Positions 1 through 12,485 are shown, counted from the first letter of the stretch. The stretch is 64,000 nt of DNA from Apiospora phragmitis (GCA_038363925.1 JAQQWL010000011.1:4340001-4404000); one strand, 5' to 3'. Program-made: numbers and translations. Notes: a model not told the origin generated them from the sequence alone.

Positions 1-161
1 TCGAAGAGCACAAGGCGGCCGCGAGCCGCGCTGAGGAGGGCCAGGCTTTGGGCGATGCTTGGGCTGCCGAGGAGCAAAAGGCTCAGAAGATTAGGCGTGA
101 GGAGATGAGGGTTCGCGCTCTTAACCGCAACGGGCGAGTGGACTACAGTATCCAAGAGTAA
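1..161 (+). CDS. C-terminal part of a probable DDHD-domain phospholipase (partial)
   Basis: An open frame enters from the left edge and reaches TAA at 159-161. It encodes an Ala/Glu/Lys-rich helix followed by the tail LNRNGRVDYSIQE. That tail resembles the block near the end of DDHD-domain intracellular phospholipases A1 (Leu-Asn-x-x-x-Arg-Val/Ile-Asp-Tyr-x-x-Gln-Glu), which act on phospholipids at internal membranes. This is a family inference from one short motif. In relatives the DDHD domain usually continues after this block. The TAA overlaps a GTAAGT donor at 159-164, so the exon may splice on rather than stop, but I could not find a convincing next exon downstream. The gene is convergent with the zinc-knuckle gene. 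Confidence 0.5.
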   Translation, partial: EEHKAAASRAEEGQALGDAWAAEEQKAQKIRREEMRVRALNRNGRVDYSIQE

Positions 162-1114
162 GTTGATCTCGTTTTCTTTGTTTAGCCCGTTTTGATTGTC
201 TACATTTTGCGTATCGCAACATCGATTCCGATTATCAGATGGCTGGGGATTTGTTGACCAGTCAACGAAATCATTGCCGGCGTGTAGGAATATAGGAGAA
301 AGACGGAGAAATAAGTTGCGTGTTTGCAAGCTAACTTGTAAATAGGAGCGTCCTTGACTTCAACCCGATCAATACAATAGCGTCGCATATAGCATATTGG
401 CAAGACGAGGACGTCAGCCACTTTATCATGTCACAACTCCTTTCCAATAGGGCTAGGACGACAACGCCGAAAGATGGCAAATCTTGATTCCCAAGGTCAT
501 TTCCTAATCAAGCTGTATAGCCGTCGCATATCAGAAAAGAGAACAACCACAGCGGATAGCTGTATGTCGAGACGCGATGGGTGGCGAATGAGTGATTGGC
601 AGCATGAATGAGCAAACATGCTGCAGGAGTTGGAGGAGGAGCGTTCACGTGGCATCAAAGCATACTGAATATTCACAGCGGTGTCTGCAATTGGGATATC
701 TCTGCTCATTCCCATTGCACTATTAGATCAAGTCACCAGAGTTTGGAGCCTGATGAGGTCCATAAACTACAGAAGACAGCACGAGATGATTCTCAAACGC
801 CGTTGAGCATTGCATTCATGACCCTATGTTTCCGAGCAATTGGAGTCTTCCACAGACGCCATTGTTGCTGATGAGAAGACCTTTTCCGACCCTGGTTTCG
901 CAAAGCCTTGAAAAAACGTCAAGGAAAAAGGAGAAAATTGTTGTTGGTATCATAGCCGAACCTACGGCCCTTGACCAAATATCGCATCCGAGTTTGGCAA
1001 CCGTGGGGATAGCCAGCGGTTGACAAGACAGTGTATACAAAGAGGCTCATCGACGAGATCAACGGATTCCTCCCCTACCACGCCATCCCTCAATCTCGGG
1101 CAACCGCCAGGCCC
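162..1114. other. Intergenic region between two convergent genes
   Basis: No frame here has coding character. The short open frames have no recognisable domain and no neighbouring exons. The stretch should hold both 3' UTRs and terminators. If the upstream gene splices at 159, its last exon could lie here. Confidence 0.6.
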
Positions 1115-2346
1115 TTAGTTGTTAGGGCAAGCGGCCTGGACGTGGCCGGGTTGCTGGCACTTGTAGCAAATCTTCTCGCCGCCGGATGACTCCTTGGGGC
1201 AGTCACGAGAGAAATGACCGTTCTCACCGCAGTTGTAGCATTTGCTGCCGTTGACGCACTCGCCTGCAACCGAGTGTTAGAAATCAAAGATAGCTTTGAA
1301 GGAGAAGGATACTTACGAGACATGTGGCCGTAGCCGCCGCAAGAGTAGCAGGTCTTGCCACCGCCAGCGCCGCCGCCGCCGCCGTAGCCGCCGCCGCCGC
1401 TATAGCCGCCGCCGCCGCCGCCGTAACCACCGCCACCAGCGCCGAAGGAATCGGGGCAGTTACGGGCAATGTGGCCAATCTTGCCGCACTGGAAGGGGTT
1501 AGTACAGCCCATAGTTGGAGAAACGAGTATGCATGATCATCGCCTTACCTTGTAGCACTCCGTGGCACCGCCGCTCTGGCCACCCTGGCCACCTGAGCCG
1601 GCGTTGGTGGGGCAGTCACGGCTAATGTGCCCGGTCTGGCCGCATCGGTAGCAGGACTTGGCACTGCTGTCCTTCGGACCTTCAGGGCAGTCACGGCTGA
1701 TGTGACCCTCGTTGCCGCAGTTGTAGCTGCAATGAGCCACGTTAGTCAACGCCCCAACGGGAAGAGGGATATGAGCAAAAGACTCACCACTTGGCAGCGC
1801 CACGAGTAGGGCAGTCGCGAGCCTTAGCAAATGGTCAAGTCAGTACGAGCACCTAAGATTATGTCAGGTAATGCAAGGCATCCTCCATACCTGATGCGTA
1901 GTCTGGCCGCCTACAGCAATGTTCAAAATCAGCATACCGACAATCTCATGGTGGGAGACAAAAATGGGACTAGGAGGCGAAAAGTCGCCCAGTAAGAAAA
2001 TTTCGATAAGTACAACCAAGCGATGCTGCTGCTGTCTGGGGGGGATTGAAATGGCATTGCGACGAAGCCATGGCGTTCATTCGCAATGAATCAACAGCTC
2101 AGCAGTGAGGCAGCATACGGTGCCTCGGAATCGCTGTGATGAGAAAACATATGTTTGCAGCGCGAACAGCCATACACTGGGCGGTGCGGGCTCACGCGCG
2201 GACGTTGTGGGAATGCGCAGACAAACTCAAATGAGAAGAGAACAGGAACAGGAACAGGGAAGGATGAGGCAGCAGGCTGAACATGGGAAAGTGTTGGACT
2301 TACAGTTGAAGCAGGCACGTCCGCCTTGGGGAGCACCGAAATCCAT
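1115..2346 (-). CDS. GIS2: Seven-knuckle CCHC zinc-finger nucleic-acid-binding protein (GIS2/CNBP type)
   Basis: Six exons join in phase on the minus strand: 2304-2346, 1891-1910, 1788-1822, 1549-1726, 1317-1488 and 1115-1263. They give a 198-residue protein beginning [15 protein letters not shown]. It holds seven C-x2-C-x4-H-x4-C zinc knuckles, for example [14 protein letters not shown] and [15 protein letters not shown] Gly/Tyr-rich linker between knuckles 4 and 5 is encoded by the GCC/CCG repeat at about 1370-1440. Known members (yeast Gis2, animal CNBP) bind G-rich RNA or single-stranded DNA and associate with translating ribosomes and stress granules. Exon 2 is a 20-nt micro-exon that supplies part of the first knuckle; splicing past it would destroy that knuckle. 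Introns have clear donors and CTAAC branch sites, such as GTACTAAC in the 1489-1548 intron. Several open frames on the other strand here are shadows of the repeat. Confidence 0.9.
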
Positions 2347-2775
2347 CTTGGTGAAGAATTGAGTTGAGATGGCTGAGTAGGTGGTTTGGTTGTTGTTGAC
2401 AAGAAGTGAACTTGATGAAGAAAAGTCAGTCGAGGTTGCGCCAGTAGTAGTATGGTGTGTCTTGGAGGGGCAATATGTTTGCGCTCTGCGCTTGGCAGTT
2501 GCAGGATACCTCTGGCGCTGACCAAGAAAAGGGAAAGGGCATTACAAGGGAAGTGCAAGGGTTTGGGTTTTTTCTGTTACCCAATGCTGCAACGAACCTT
2601 TAACCGTCGACCGTTGGAAAGTGAGAGCTTTTCAAACGGTTGAGTTAATGTCTGGGTGGTGAAGACGGGAGCAAGTGTGGGAAGGATTGATGAGCGGCGA
2701 ATGAATGGTGGGGGGCAACAACAGCAGAGAAGCAGCAGCAGCAAATACTACAAGGTATTCAATATTATCTGTACC

Positions 2776-2812
2776 TGCTTGCTTGCTTGCTTGCCTGTTG
2801 CTTGCTTGCTTT
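2776..2812. repeat. Imperfect CTTG microsatellite
   Basis: Repeated CTTG/TTGC units with one interruption lie about 430-470 bp upstream of the GIS2-like start codon, possibly in its 5' UTR or promoter. Confidence 0.8.
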
Positions 2813-3095
2813 GGCTGCTCTATCGGATCGGGCTCAGAGGTGGGGTTAAGAGGGGCAAACCATCAAAACTCAGGCCCGCCATCCAAGGAAGAAAGAGGCA
2901 AACGACACACGATGGATGAATGGATGGATGGGCCACAGCAGCCAGCATCGCGACAAACAGACAAAACTCACCTGATGACTTCTTGGGTTGGGGATCGGGT
3001 TATATAGGTCTTGACGGGTCGAAGATGTCAAGATCTGGGGAAGAGCGTGTCGAGAATTATGGGAGTCTCGGAGCGGAGGGGAAAATTCTGTGTAC

Positions 3096-3114
3096 GACGG
3101 ACGGACGGACGGAC
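3096..3114. repeat. GGAC tandem repeat
   Basis: There are four to five consecutive GGAC/GACG units in the divergent intergenic region. Confidence 0.75.
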
Positions 3115-4978
3115 TATTCTTCCAGGGAGAGAAAAGTCGATGCGCGCGCAAAAAGATATTTGTGAATTGGGTTTGGAGGGGACGGGGAAGGGCGGTATAG
3201 ACCTTGAAAAGCTCGACGATTATTTTTTTATTATTCTGCCGATTTCACTTTTCCCATGTGCTTGGGCAATTGGGGTCAGAGCGTGGTGTGGATTGTGGGC
3301 ATTGCATTTTGGAAAGTCCAGTCCACCAGACGTCCAGGCCAGGCCAGGTCTAGTTCCGCTCTCGACTTCTGCAATACCGGCTGACCTTGTCTCGTCTTCT
3401 GCCTGTTGGTTGGTCGAGGGCCTAATAAGGTAGGGACGGCCTAGCGCAGAGTCGCTGTTGCTGGGTCTTGGCTTCCCTGCAAGTACTACGTCGTAGTTTC
3501 GAATTTTGAGGGGGAGAAACGGATCAGATCCAAGAATGTAAGGAGGGAGTGGGACGTGCGCTAATCGAGGTGAAAGCAGCAGGTGGTGGCACCCCAGGGC
3601 TACATGCATACCACCTGAGTATTACGTTGTGCAAGCCGCGTGAGCCCAGCCGAGTTTTCGCTGCTTCCGCCAACTTGCCGTTTTGGGGAAAACAGGGATC
3701 CTGGCGGCTCTACTCCAAAAGGGCCAGCCAGCCCCAGCTTGAAAATTTCAAAGGGGGCATGGAGATTGGGTCGTATAACAGCTGCGGATTGCATACAACT
3801 TTAGATTTATCGGGTAGAGATTGGTTACATACTTACCTGATAACAACAATAGATCAATAGATTCTTCTCGGTGAACATACCTACATGTACCTATAAATAT
3901 AGTATGCTTAACTCTAATAACCTCTCAAGTGCTCTGTGCCATCCTTGATCTGCCACCCAAGACCCAATAATCGACCCCTCGGAGCTAGACTTCGGAGCTC
4001 AGCCCGGAACTCGATCCGAGACTTGGCCGGGCTGCCAGAAAGCCTTATGTAGAACACCTGGCATCGTTGGCAGTGTGTACGTATTTCCAGCCATCAAGAT
4101 CTTCTAGCTGGCTAAGAAGTTCTAGGTTCGATAGAAATGGCAGTCAGTGGGGGGCTAGTCCTGGCTGCAGCAACTCCATCTTTGAGTCAACAGAATAGTC
4201 GTGACGATATGTTTAGAGCCATGAATATAATCTCCGAGGCATGATCTGCAACAATAAAAATCCGTTCGCCGGTGTACTTTCTACGTCGTAAGATATAGAT
4301 GCTTCAAATGGTCTTCAGGTCAAAAGTCCAGACGCCGGCTTATCATCTTTATTAGTACAAGGTAATGAAATAGCACTTCCAGAACACGCATATTGGCTTG
4401 GGGTATTACAGGTAGGGTGTTTAGAGAACGCCTATCATCAATAAATCTGGGGAGCCGTGACTCGCGTTGGAACCGAATATCCGTGCAGTTATCTCTCCAG
4501 ATATTGTAACCTAAGTACACATTTCAGCATTGTTTCGTTCTGTATCATGAGTACACTACCTTATACCTATCACAGGCCCGACCTTACTTATCATTAGAGT
4601 ATTTGAGATCTCTAACTTTAAAGGATGCTCATGGCATTGGCATCTCACATACCTGTTTAATACCAGAAAACCGACCGTGATGCTGTACGTAGTCGTACTG
4701 TCGTACACAAGCAGGCAGCAAGATTTGAAGTATGGGAGCGAGTAGGTTAGGTTAAGTACTTTCCATTTAGTGTAAGTGGTAAAAGGTGGGTCAATTTCGG
4801 TGTCGCGTACCCGTCCTAACAACGCGTCAATCCAACGTCAACTTCCTCAGCTGCCTTCGTCACTCACTTTTGGAGATGGTATCGACAACAACAAAACTAA
4901 CGTATTGTTGCTCGTGGCCTAATTGCGATCTGGCTTGGCGCCTTATTCTGTGAAAGGCTCCCCAGCGCTGTAGATACG

Positions 4979-7302
4979 ATGGAGAGCTGGTTTGAAGACA
5001 CTGGCAAACCTGCGCTGTTCCAAGCCTTCACCCAGGTCTGCAGCCGTATCGAAAGAGACTTCAATAATTGTGAGTGTGGTGTTAACTCAACACAACCTGA
5101 ACACTGTGGATGGCAACGTACTAATGCGCCTTGTCACATCCAGCCGTCGAAGCTGAGAACCACAAGAAGGCCGAGCTTGATGCTGAGTTGCAGTCTCTGC
5201 GGGTTAGGGCGGCCAATGTTGATCGACTGGAGCAACAGAACAAGGCGCTCAAGGAAGAGCTTGCGCAGCTGAAGAGATCCTTCAAACAACACCATCTAGA
5301 TGCCCCAGGCCAAGAAAATACAAGTCCCAGCAAATCGCGAATCTCTCGACCTCCCAGCGGGAATACCCGAGTTCCTCTAACACCTGTTTCTGTAAACGTC
5401 CGGAAGTCTATTAAGGATGACCATGCGGATGTTACGCGTCTTAGCCACAATGAGCTGGTTATGGACTACGGCATACTAGATGGGAAGTATAAAAAACTAC
5501 GCAGCCAGACTGCGGATTTGGTCCAGGCCAACGAGAAGCTTCAGTCGGAATTGCGAGAGCGTACAAACACAACACAGAGTTGGAAGGAATATGCTACAAA
5601 GCAGAAGGATTACGCCGAAAAGCGGAAGGGATTAATAAAGCGGCTGAAGGAGGAATTGGCTGTCGCGACTAATAACGCCGCTCTGGACTCCTCCTTTACC
5701 TCGGACACGAATCCCAATTCTCCAAATCCTCAAGTTTCCGACGTTGCTGAAGCTCTGGGGGCCCTTCGCACGAGACACTCTCCATCAAGTGAACCACAGG
5801 TCCAACGCGACGAGAATGCCTTGCTCCAATTCGACAAATCTCCCATTGGACTGAATGGAGAAGTTGACACCGCCGACCATGGTGGCGACCAATCAGTGGA
5901 GGAGCCGGTGTTGCCTCCAATGCCCGTCACGCGTGACTGCAAAGCCTCAGATACCTCAGTCAAAAACGAGCTTTCATCAGATACCCCCGTTGTAGTGTCC
6001 GAACGCCCTGTTCGCAAGGCAAGATATGAGGATAAGTCGTCCATCAAAGGTTCTGCTCTCACGAGGGTGAAGACTGAGGAAGGGTCTGATCCTGCCGTCG
6101 TGGATGACCAACGCCATTTTATGCCACATGAGAGCATTGACTTTGATGATGGCGAAGATTCCTCTTCTACTCCAAGGAAGAATCGAAACTCGCATCAGAT
6201 CACGACAGCAACACGTTCGGCCCGAGACCATACACCGGGAGATAATCTGCAGGACACTACAGAATTTTCGCACGATCCTTCATCAAATTCGAGCCCACCT
6301 GCTACCGAACATGCATCTATGAGTGCCCATGTTCAGAGGCGGGCAGGGCCTCTCTCAGACAAACCTGTAATCTCTGCTCCTGACGTTGGGAATTCGACTA
6401 TCCATGGAGGCATAGCAAGCCTTGCTGAGGATGAGGATGAGGATCGAGACAACGCCACCGAAAGACCGGGGCAGACCTTTCGTAGTACTGGGCGCCTGAA
6501 TTCATTACTGAAAACAACTTCACCGGAGAAACAGGCCATCCGCCCCCTGCGCGGTGTTCTACCTGAGAAGCCACGACAGAAAAAGATTGCAATCCCTTTT
6601 CCTTCGACACGGACACCTCCCTTTAGAAAAGAAGGCTGGAACAATGTGAGCAAAGCGTTGATGGTGTCTGAAACACCTTCGAACAAGAACTTGAAGCGGA
6701 CTTCTACAGCAATCCAACCGACGCCGAAGGCACCAGGTACCGGTGAGAGATCGAAGCGTCGCCGCAAAGACTCGTTGCGACTGCGAGATCGTCCGCAATG
6801 GAGCCTCAGGTTGGAGGACTTCAAGATCAACCCCAAACACAACGATGGTCTCGACTACGCTTTCAGCGAGGTTGTACGAAATAAGGAGGACCGCCTTTGC
6901 TTGCTAGGATGCGTGAAGAAAGAGTGCTGTGCACCTGGTTTCCGCAATCAAGCTCGGGGCGAGAGACTTGAGACGGGGGCTATTGCATTCCAGTCACTTC
7001 TTGAGAATTGGCTAGGCGACGAAGCGTGGAGGCTTTCGACCATGGGCGAAGACGAAAAAGAGGCTCTGTGGCTGAAAGCAAAAACACAACAAGTTGCCAA
7101 TGAGTATGGGAAAGCGCATCGCCATCGCGTTCAGCGTGCCAGCACGCCCCCTGGTTATTTCAATGTCGATTTTCCTAGTACACAACAGTTGGACGAAGAT
7201 AATCAGCTGACAGCGGCGATGCAGAGGGAAAGGGTTGAAGAGCGTTATCGAGAGGCGATGAAGCCTAATCAAACAGGACGTTGGCTGTTTCGAGACGAGT
7301 GA
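4979..7302 (+). CDS. SAE2: Sae2/Ctp1/CtIP-family DNA end-resection factor
   Basis: Two exons (4979-5069 and 5144-7302) join in phase to give 749 residues. The first exon starts MESWFEDTGKPALFQ. The N-terminal part, about residues 1-190, is coiled-coil-rich, as expected for the oligomerisation region. A long Ser/Pro/Asp-rich, probably disordered middle follows. The C-terminal block is diagnostic: a basic RDRPQWSLRLEDFKINPKHN stretch, a Cys-rich patch (CLLGCVKKECC), and HRHRVQRASTPPGYFNVDFP, containing the RHR motif at about residues 690-692 and the PPG-(Y/F)-x-x-DFPSTQ signature. In the family this region activates the Mre11-Rad50-Nbs1 nuclease to start resection of double-strand breaks and to process meiotic ends. 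Filamentous-fungal members are much longer than yeast Sae2, so the length is normal. The middle contains several S/T-P sites that could be phosphorylated. No breaks were seen. Confidence 0.88.
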
Positions 7303-8477
7303 ATGCTGGACGTCTTGGGCCTGTTTGTCTAGTCATGTTTGCCCCTGTACGACGTACAGATAAAAAGTAGAAAGATAACTCACATCCTTTGTTAAAAACT
7401 CTTTTCGGGTCGTCTTATCTGGTTCTCCCGCAAGCATGGTAAAGTAAGATGATATATTTTGTGTAAGTTGCGATCCAGCTAGCCGCACGTACAGCATACT
7501 TATGCAGAGAAGATTCCTTGCAGATGGGAAATCCAGACCATCAAGGATATAAGAAAGAGAGTTCTGGAATTCTCTGCACGTTATTTCGGGTTTATTTCTG
7601 GCACAACGAGTCGACTTGGCTGGGTTGATCCAAGGAGGTCTGTACTACCTGTAGGGAATTTATGTATGTCTGTGCCTGATAGGATGGATGTTTCGGGAAC
7701 TGGAACTGTGCTACATGTACGTATCTGAGCTGCCCTCAAGGCGGACCGTAGATGTCGGGTCGACTTGATTGGAGGTACGGGATAGCTTGTTTCCACTTGT
7801 ACCCCGACCTGCCAGGACCTTGATTGATCGACTTAAGCTGACCCGACTGCCCGACGGGCTTCCATGGTACTGTAACTCTCGATGTTTTTTCAACGTCGTT
7901 CAGATCGCCGCTGCCGTCAGTCTGCCTAATACCTAGCCCAGTTGTGAGAAGTTACTTGCTACCTTTTTCCTACCACTTTTTCAAAACGACAATTTTCTTG
8001 TCAAGGGTCTTTACCAACCCCGAGATCCATCTGCATACCTGTAATGTACTTCTGGTGTACCATCTGAGCTACTGTTGGTTTCTCAGTTGGTTCCGGAAGT
8101 GGATCGGAGCTGCTTACTTATAGGGAAAAAAAGATTAAAAAAAAATAAACGTGACGCACAGCCCTTTTGCTCTCTGGGGCCCTGGCACCAGCACCGGGCT
8201 TTGGCGGGCCAGGGAAGCTTCTCTTTGCGGCCATTGCTTCGCAACCAACGACAAAGACATTTCTGGGCTTGGAAACCACCGCACACCACTTGAACCCTAT
8301 TTCCAACACCAACGGCGTTGTGCTCTACCTCTTCACCACCCTCGTGCGACGCCATCTTCGGCTCTTGGTGAACTCATTGCCCTCAAAAGCAAACACGCGA
8401 CGGTCATCTTTCTCTAGGAAGCGCAGCAGAAGCAGTGGGCACCTAGCCACTGCTTCTATCGACCCCAAGCCGGCAAG
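7303..8477. other. Intergenic region between tandem SAE2 and UBP genes
   Basis: This holds the 3' end of SAE2 and the promoter and 5' UTR of the deubiquitinase gene. Short open frames just before 8478 overlap the start and have no domain features. An A-rich stretch lies at about 8130-8147. Confidence 0.6.
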
Positions 8478-11400
8478 ATGAACGGTAGTCATCTGCCGGC
8501 TGGGCAGCCTATGCCTGGAGGTGTTGGCGGAGGACCAGGAGGACGAGGCCCGGTTGAGATGGGACATGTGCCTACCACAGGCAATGTTCCGCGACGCCGC
8601 CCGCCCCAGCACTTTCCTGCTCACCAGCACCAGCCTTCTCACCAGCCTCCGTTCTATCACCAGCAACATCATACCGGCGCCTCCCACATGTACTACAGCT
8701 CTCCGATGAATCCGTACGCCACGAGCTATTACCCGCAGCAAATGCCTCATTACTACCAGAACAGCGCCATGCCCGCTGCGCCATACCTGCCGCATCACTC
8801 GGCCTACCCGGCGCGGTCCCCTCCGGCTATGCATCAGCAGTATCCTCCCATCGTGTCCTCGAGTATGCAACATCACCCGCCGCCTCAGGCCTATTCGCGG
8901 CCACCCCCGCAACAACCATCTCCCGCAATCTCGACGCAGCCTATCTACGCCGCAGCCCTACCTCCGCCGCCCGCGCCGATCTCTCAGGCACCCTCATCAA
9001 CCCACTCGCCTCAAGTTGTAGCTCAACCGCCATTGACTCCTTCCACACCTCACACACAAGTATCGACGCCACCGCCGCCGCCGCCGCCGCCTCAGCCTGA
9101 GGTGGAGGTTGGGAAAGCACCTTTCAGAGCTCCTGTAAGTTGACAGCCTGCGATACCCGCCCTGGTTGTGCAGTATTCGTCTTTTTACACATACTTACTA
9201 TTCTAATAGTTGCCATGGTTGTCCCGGCCCGATCTCCCATTCCCTACGCGAGCGGCAAGATCGAGAAGGAGGCGGAAAATATTGACGACGGACGCGAGCA
9301 ATGTCAGGCTTCCTACCAATCACCAAGGCGGCAACGAGACGCTAATTGAGCCGACGGGTTCCGAGACGGTTACGGACCCCCCGATCCCGGAGACCCCTAC
9401 TCAACGAAGCACCACAACCGCGATATCCTCCACTGCGTCGGTAGAGTCTGCGGGTAGGTCTGAGGTTCCTGCGACACAGGACCTGCCCTCAGAAGCAGCA
9501 CAGCCAACCTCTACCACTGCACCTTCATCTACACAGGCCGCTCAAGCGCCCGCAGCGCCTGGTGTAGCCCCCGCCAAGGTGGCTAAGCCCGTACCACGAG
9601 CGGCAGCTCCAGCGGTGCCGGTATTGCCCAAAGCTGCCAAGCCAGTCACAAAAGAGTCTAAGGACACCTCTAGCAACGACCAGCCAGCCGCAGATAAAAC
9701 ACACACAGCAAGCCAGCAGCCTACTGTGGAAACGCCTGTTGCGCCATCAACAGATGCCGTGGTAGAGGAGTCTCAACCGGCTGAAGCGCTTGCGCCAATG
9801 AAGCCGAAGCTGTGGACTGGGTTGTTTGCGAATGCAAGCCCTGTCGCGGCGGCCAACCCGGGGCCCCAGGCTGTCACAGAGCCGGCAGCTAGCGGAGCAG
9901 CCGAAGACGGAGAGGCCAACGGGAATAGTGTTGCAGTTGCGGGCACTTTCACCAAAACAAATGCGAGCTCTCTGGCTGAAGCTCTAGCACTATTCCGCGT
10001 TGGCAAGGGCCAAAAGGTGGCTTTCCTCGAGCCCAGAGGTCTGATCAACACTGGCAACATGTGTTATATGAATTCCGTAAGTTATGCTCTGCCATTGCAG
10101 GACCCTCGGATCTGACCCTGTTCACAGGTTCTTCAAGTGCTTATTTTCTGCACCCCCTTTTACGACTTTCTGGACCAGGTCGGCAAGAAAGCAGCACATA
10201 GTTTCAAGAGTGAAACGCCCCTGGTTGATGCCATGTGAGTAAATGTTAGACAATTCTGATGTCGCGTTCTGACGGTTTGCAGGATTATGTTCATGCGGGA
10301 GTTCAAGGTAATTGATTCTGCGGCCTCCGTGGACCAGTTGCGCATGCGATTGAAGAGTGAAGAGTTGGAGCAATATGGAGAACCTTTCACGCCGGAATTC
10401 GTGTACGATGCTATTAGAAAGCTTCCACGATTCGCGAGCATGCGAGTAAGTCCGCCTTCTTAACCCGGCTGGTATGCAACGCTTACAATATCACTCTAGC
10501 GCGGACACCAGCAGGATGCCGAAGAGTTTCTTGGTTTCCTCCTGGAATCTCTCCAAGAGGAATGCAAGGAGGTTATGAAGAAGTTCCCAGTCCCCGCCCC
10601 TGCAACAGCTGCCGCCGCTGGCTCCTCAGCGGTTACGGCGACAGATGTGTCATCACCCACTGGCACTGCAGATTCGAGTGACTGGCTGGAGATTGGCCCA
10701 AAGCAACGGGCAGCCATCACACGTTCTTCGGGCCACCAGGTTTCTTCGTCTCCGATTACTAAAATCTTTGGTGGCGAGCTGCGTTCAGAACTGAAAGTTC
10801 CCGGTCTTAAGGATTCGGTGAATCTTGAGCCCTACCAGCCACTGCAGCTAGATATTGGGTCCCCTCAAGTACGGAACATTGTTGACGCGCTGAAAAACCT
10901 TTCGCGGTCGGAAACTCTGCATGGAGACTTCGGCTCGCCAAGGGGACCGGATGTCCCAATTACTAAGCAGGTTTTCATCGAATCTCTGCCGCCAGTATTG
11001 ATTCTGCACTTGAAACGGTTCCAATTTGATGCCCAAGGCACCGGCACCGTGAAAATATGGAAGAAGGTTGGCTATCCACTCGATCTAGAACTTCCAAAGG
11101 AGGTCTTCACGCGGCAAAAGAGGAATGCAATGTTGGCCGAAGGAACAGGGCTCCCCAAATACCGACTTATTGCAGCTGTATACCACCATGGAAAGAATGC
11201 TAGCGGTGGCCACTACACCGTCGACGTGAGGCGCCAGGACGGCCGAGAGTGGATTCGTATCGACGATACTATTCTCCGCCGCGTGAGAAGCGAAGACGTT
11301 GCCGAGGGTGGCCACGAGGAGGATGCGGCCAAGGAAGCTTTGCGATCCGATCACAAGCGTGACACAACTTCTGGCGCCTCTTGTAACAGATTTGAGGGTA

Positions 11401-11604
11401 TCGGTGACGATGAGGTCGGGGATGATGAAGGCTGGAACAAGGTCACCACTCCAGCAAGCGGCGCAAAGAAAATGGAGCAGCGTGGTGAACGGCAGCGGGA
11501 CCGCAGCAGCGGCAGCACCGGCCGCTCCACCACCCAAGGGGAAGCAAGTACGCGACAGCATCAAGGACAAGGTTGCGTATCTGCTCTTCTATCAACGAAT
11601 CTAA
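8478..11604 (+). CDS. UBP3: Ubiquitin-specific protease of the Ubp3/USP10 type, frame broken near the C-terminus
   Basis: Five exons fit: 8478-9134, 9210-10076, 10128-10234, 10283-10445 and 10500-11604, about 965 residues. The N-terminal 450 residues are low-complexity (His/Gln/Pro-rich, then Ala/Thr/Pro-rich). The USP fold follows. The Cys box NTGNMCYMNS straddles exons 2 and 3, with catalytic Cys near residue 504. QQDAEEFLGFLL follows, then LPPVLILHLKRFQFD, and the His box YHHGKNASGGHYTVDVR with His near residue 836. Ubp3/USP10 removes ubiquitin from trafficking and ribosome-quality-control substrates, in yeast together with Bre5. As written, the frame runs past the natural end to a stop at 11663 after the A-run at 11469-11472. 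The +1 frame from 11473 instead encodes the family-like tail KVAYLLFYQRI ending at 11604. The run therefore appears to hold one extra A, either an assembly error or a real truncating mutation. Confidence 0.87.
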
Positions 11605-12242
11605 GAAAGCCATGTCGATGGTGTAAAACTGGTGGAAACCAAAGGTCAAACTTCGGATGCTAGGAACAGGGCGCGCATGCGCGTCCCTGCTAGTTTCAAG
11701 CATATTTACGACATTTTACGATGTATTCAAGTGGAATGCTTTGCATTGAGCATTCAGCCGCATTGGCAACAGAAAAATGGTTCAGGGATCCTACAGCTTT
11801 GCGAGAGGAGGGCATATTCTCGGATACACGGGCGTGGGGTCAGGGAAAATATGTCGCGCACAAAGTCGCTTTTCGAGGGGGGCCAGCATGGGAACGGTGT
11901 TTCTTTTGCAGGTTCTTGGCGTTAAGTGGTGGTGCTCCTGCTGGGCCAAATGGACGAGAACTCGTATGACATGCCACGACCTCCGTTGTAAATTTAGAAA
12001 AGTCATTCACGAACCTAATAGACACTATTTCTCCCGCGCCTTGCTAAATCACCATCAAGTGCCTTAACCTGATGTGCCGAGTTGAGTAATCGAAATTCAC
12101 GTATCGCAGTAGATCATGACCAAAGGCCTTTCGCCGTCATGATGAGAAATCTGAGCTCATACAACAAAAGGGGGCTCATTCCCTCGGTGTTGGGAGGTAA
12201 GGAGATCCCAGGTCTCGTGTTACTCTACAGGTCGGGCCTGGT

Positions 12243-12485
12243 TCACGGCCCTTGTCCATCCCAGGGTGCAACGAATTCGGCCGTCAGCAGCGGATAGTCG
12301 ACTCCCCGAGCAGGCCGGGGAAACGGGGTGAACTCAAGTCCCTTGCGCGTCGCCCATTGCTCGGTGACCCGGGCGAAGTCCCTCCGAAAGCCGTGGTGGA
12401 GGGAGTAGTAGATGGTCCCCTGGTTGAAGGGCAAAGACGTATTCCCAGGGCGGTGCGGGTTGAGGATGGCTTGCCGTTTGGATCA
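12243..12485 (-). other. Orphan open segment with coding-like composition
   Basis: About 80 codons are open on the minus strand to TGA at 12243-12245, with GC-rich third positions and a globular-looking composition (NQGTIYYSLHHGFRRDF, then PLLTAEFVAPWDGQGP). There is no in-frame ATG. A TGA just upstream at about 12485 means it would need a splice acceptor (for instance the AG near 12475). The sequence upstream on the minus strand is C/T-rich and not clearly coding. It could be the last exon of a small unrecognised gene or a gene remnant. I do not recognise a family. Confidence 0.25.

Larger units (their letters stand above)
2347..4978. other. Long divergent intergenic region between the GIS2-like and SAE2 genes
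   Basis: This 2.6-kb gap separates two divergently transcribed genes and must contain both promoters. Nothing in it looks like a real coding exon. The first kilobase, next to the GIS2-like start, is rich in short tandem repeats (CAG, CTTG, GGAT, GGAC). The part from about 3850 to 4820 is noticeably A+T-richer, with no open frame above 90 codons. Confidence 0.6.

Noticed and set aside
1284..1536. Ala-, Arg- and Gly-rich frames on both strands
   Set aside because: They are shadows of the GCC/CCG repeat that encodes the Gly-rich linker of the zinc-knuckle protein.
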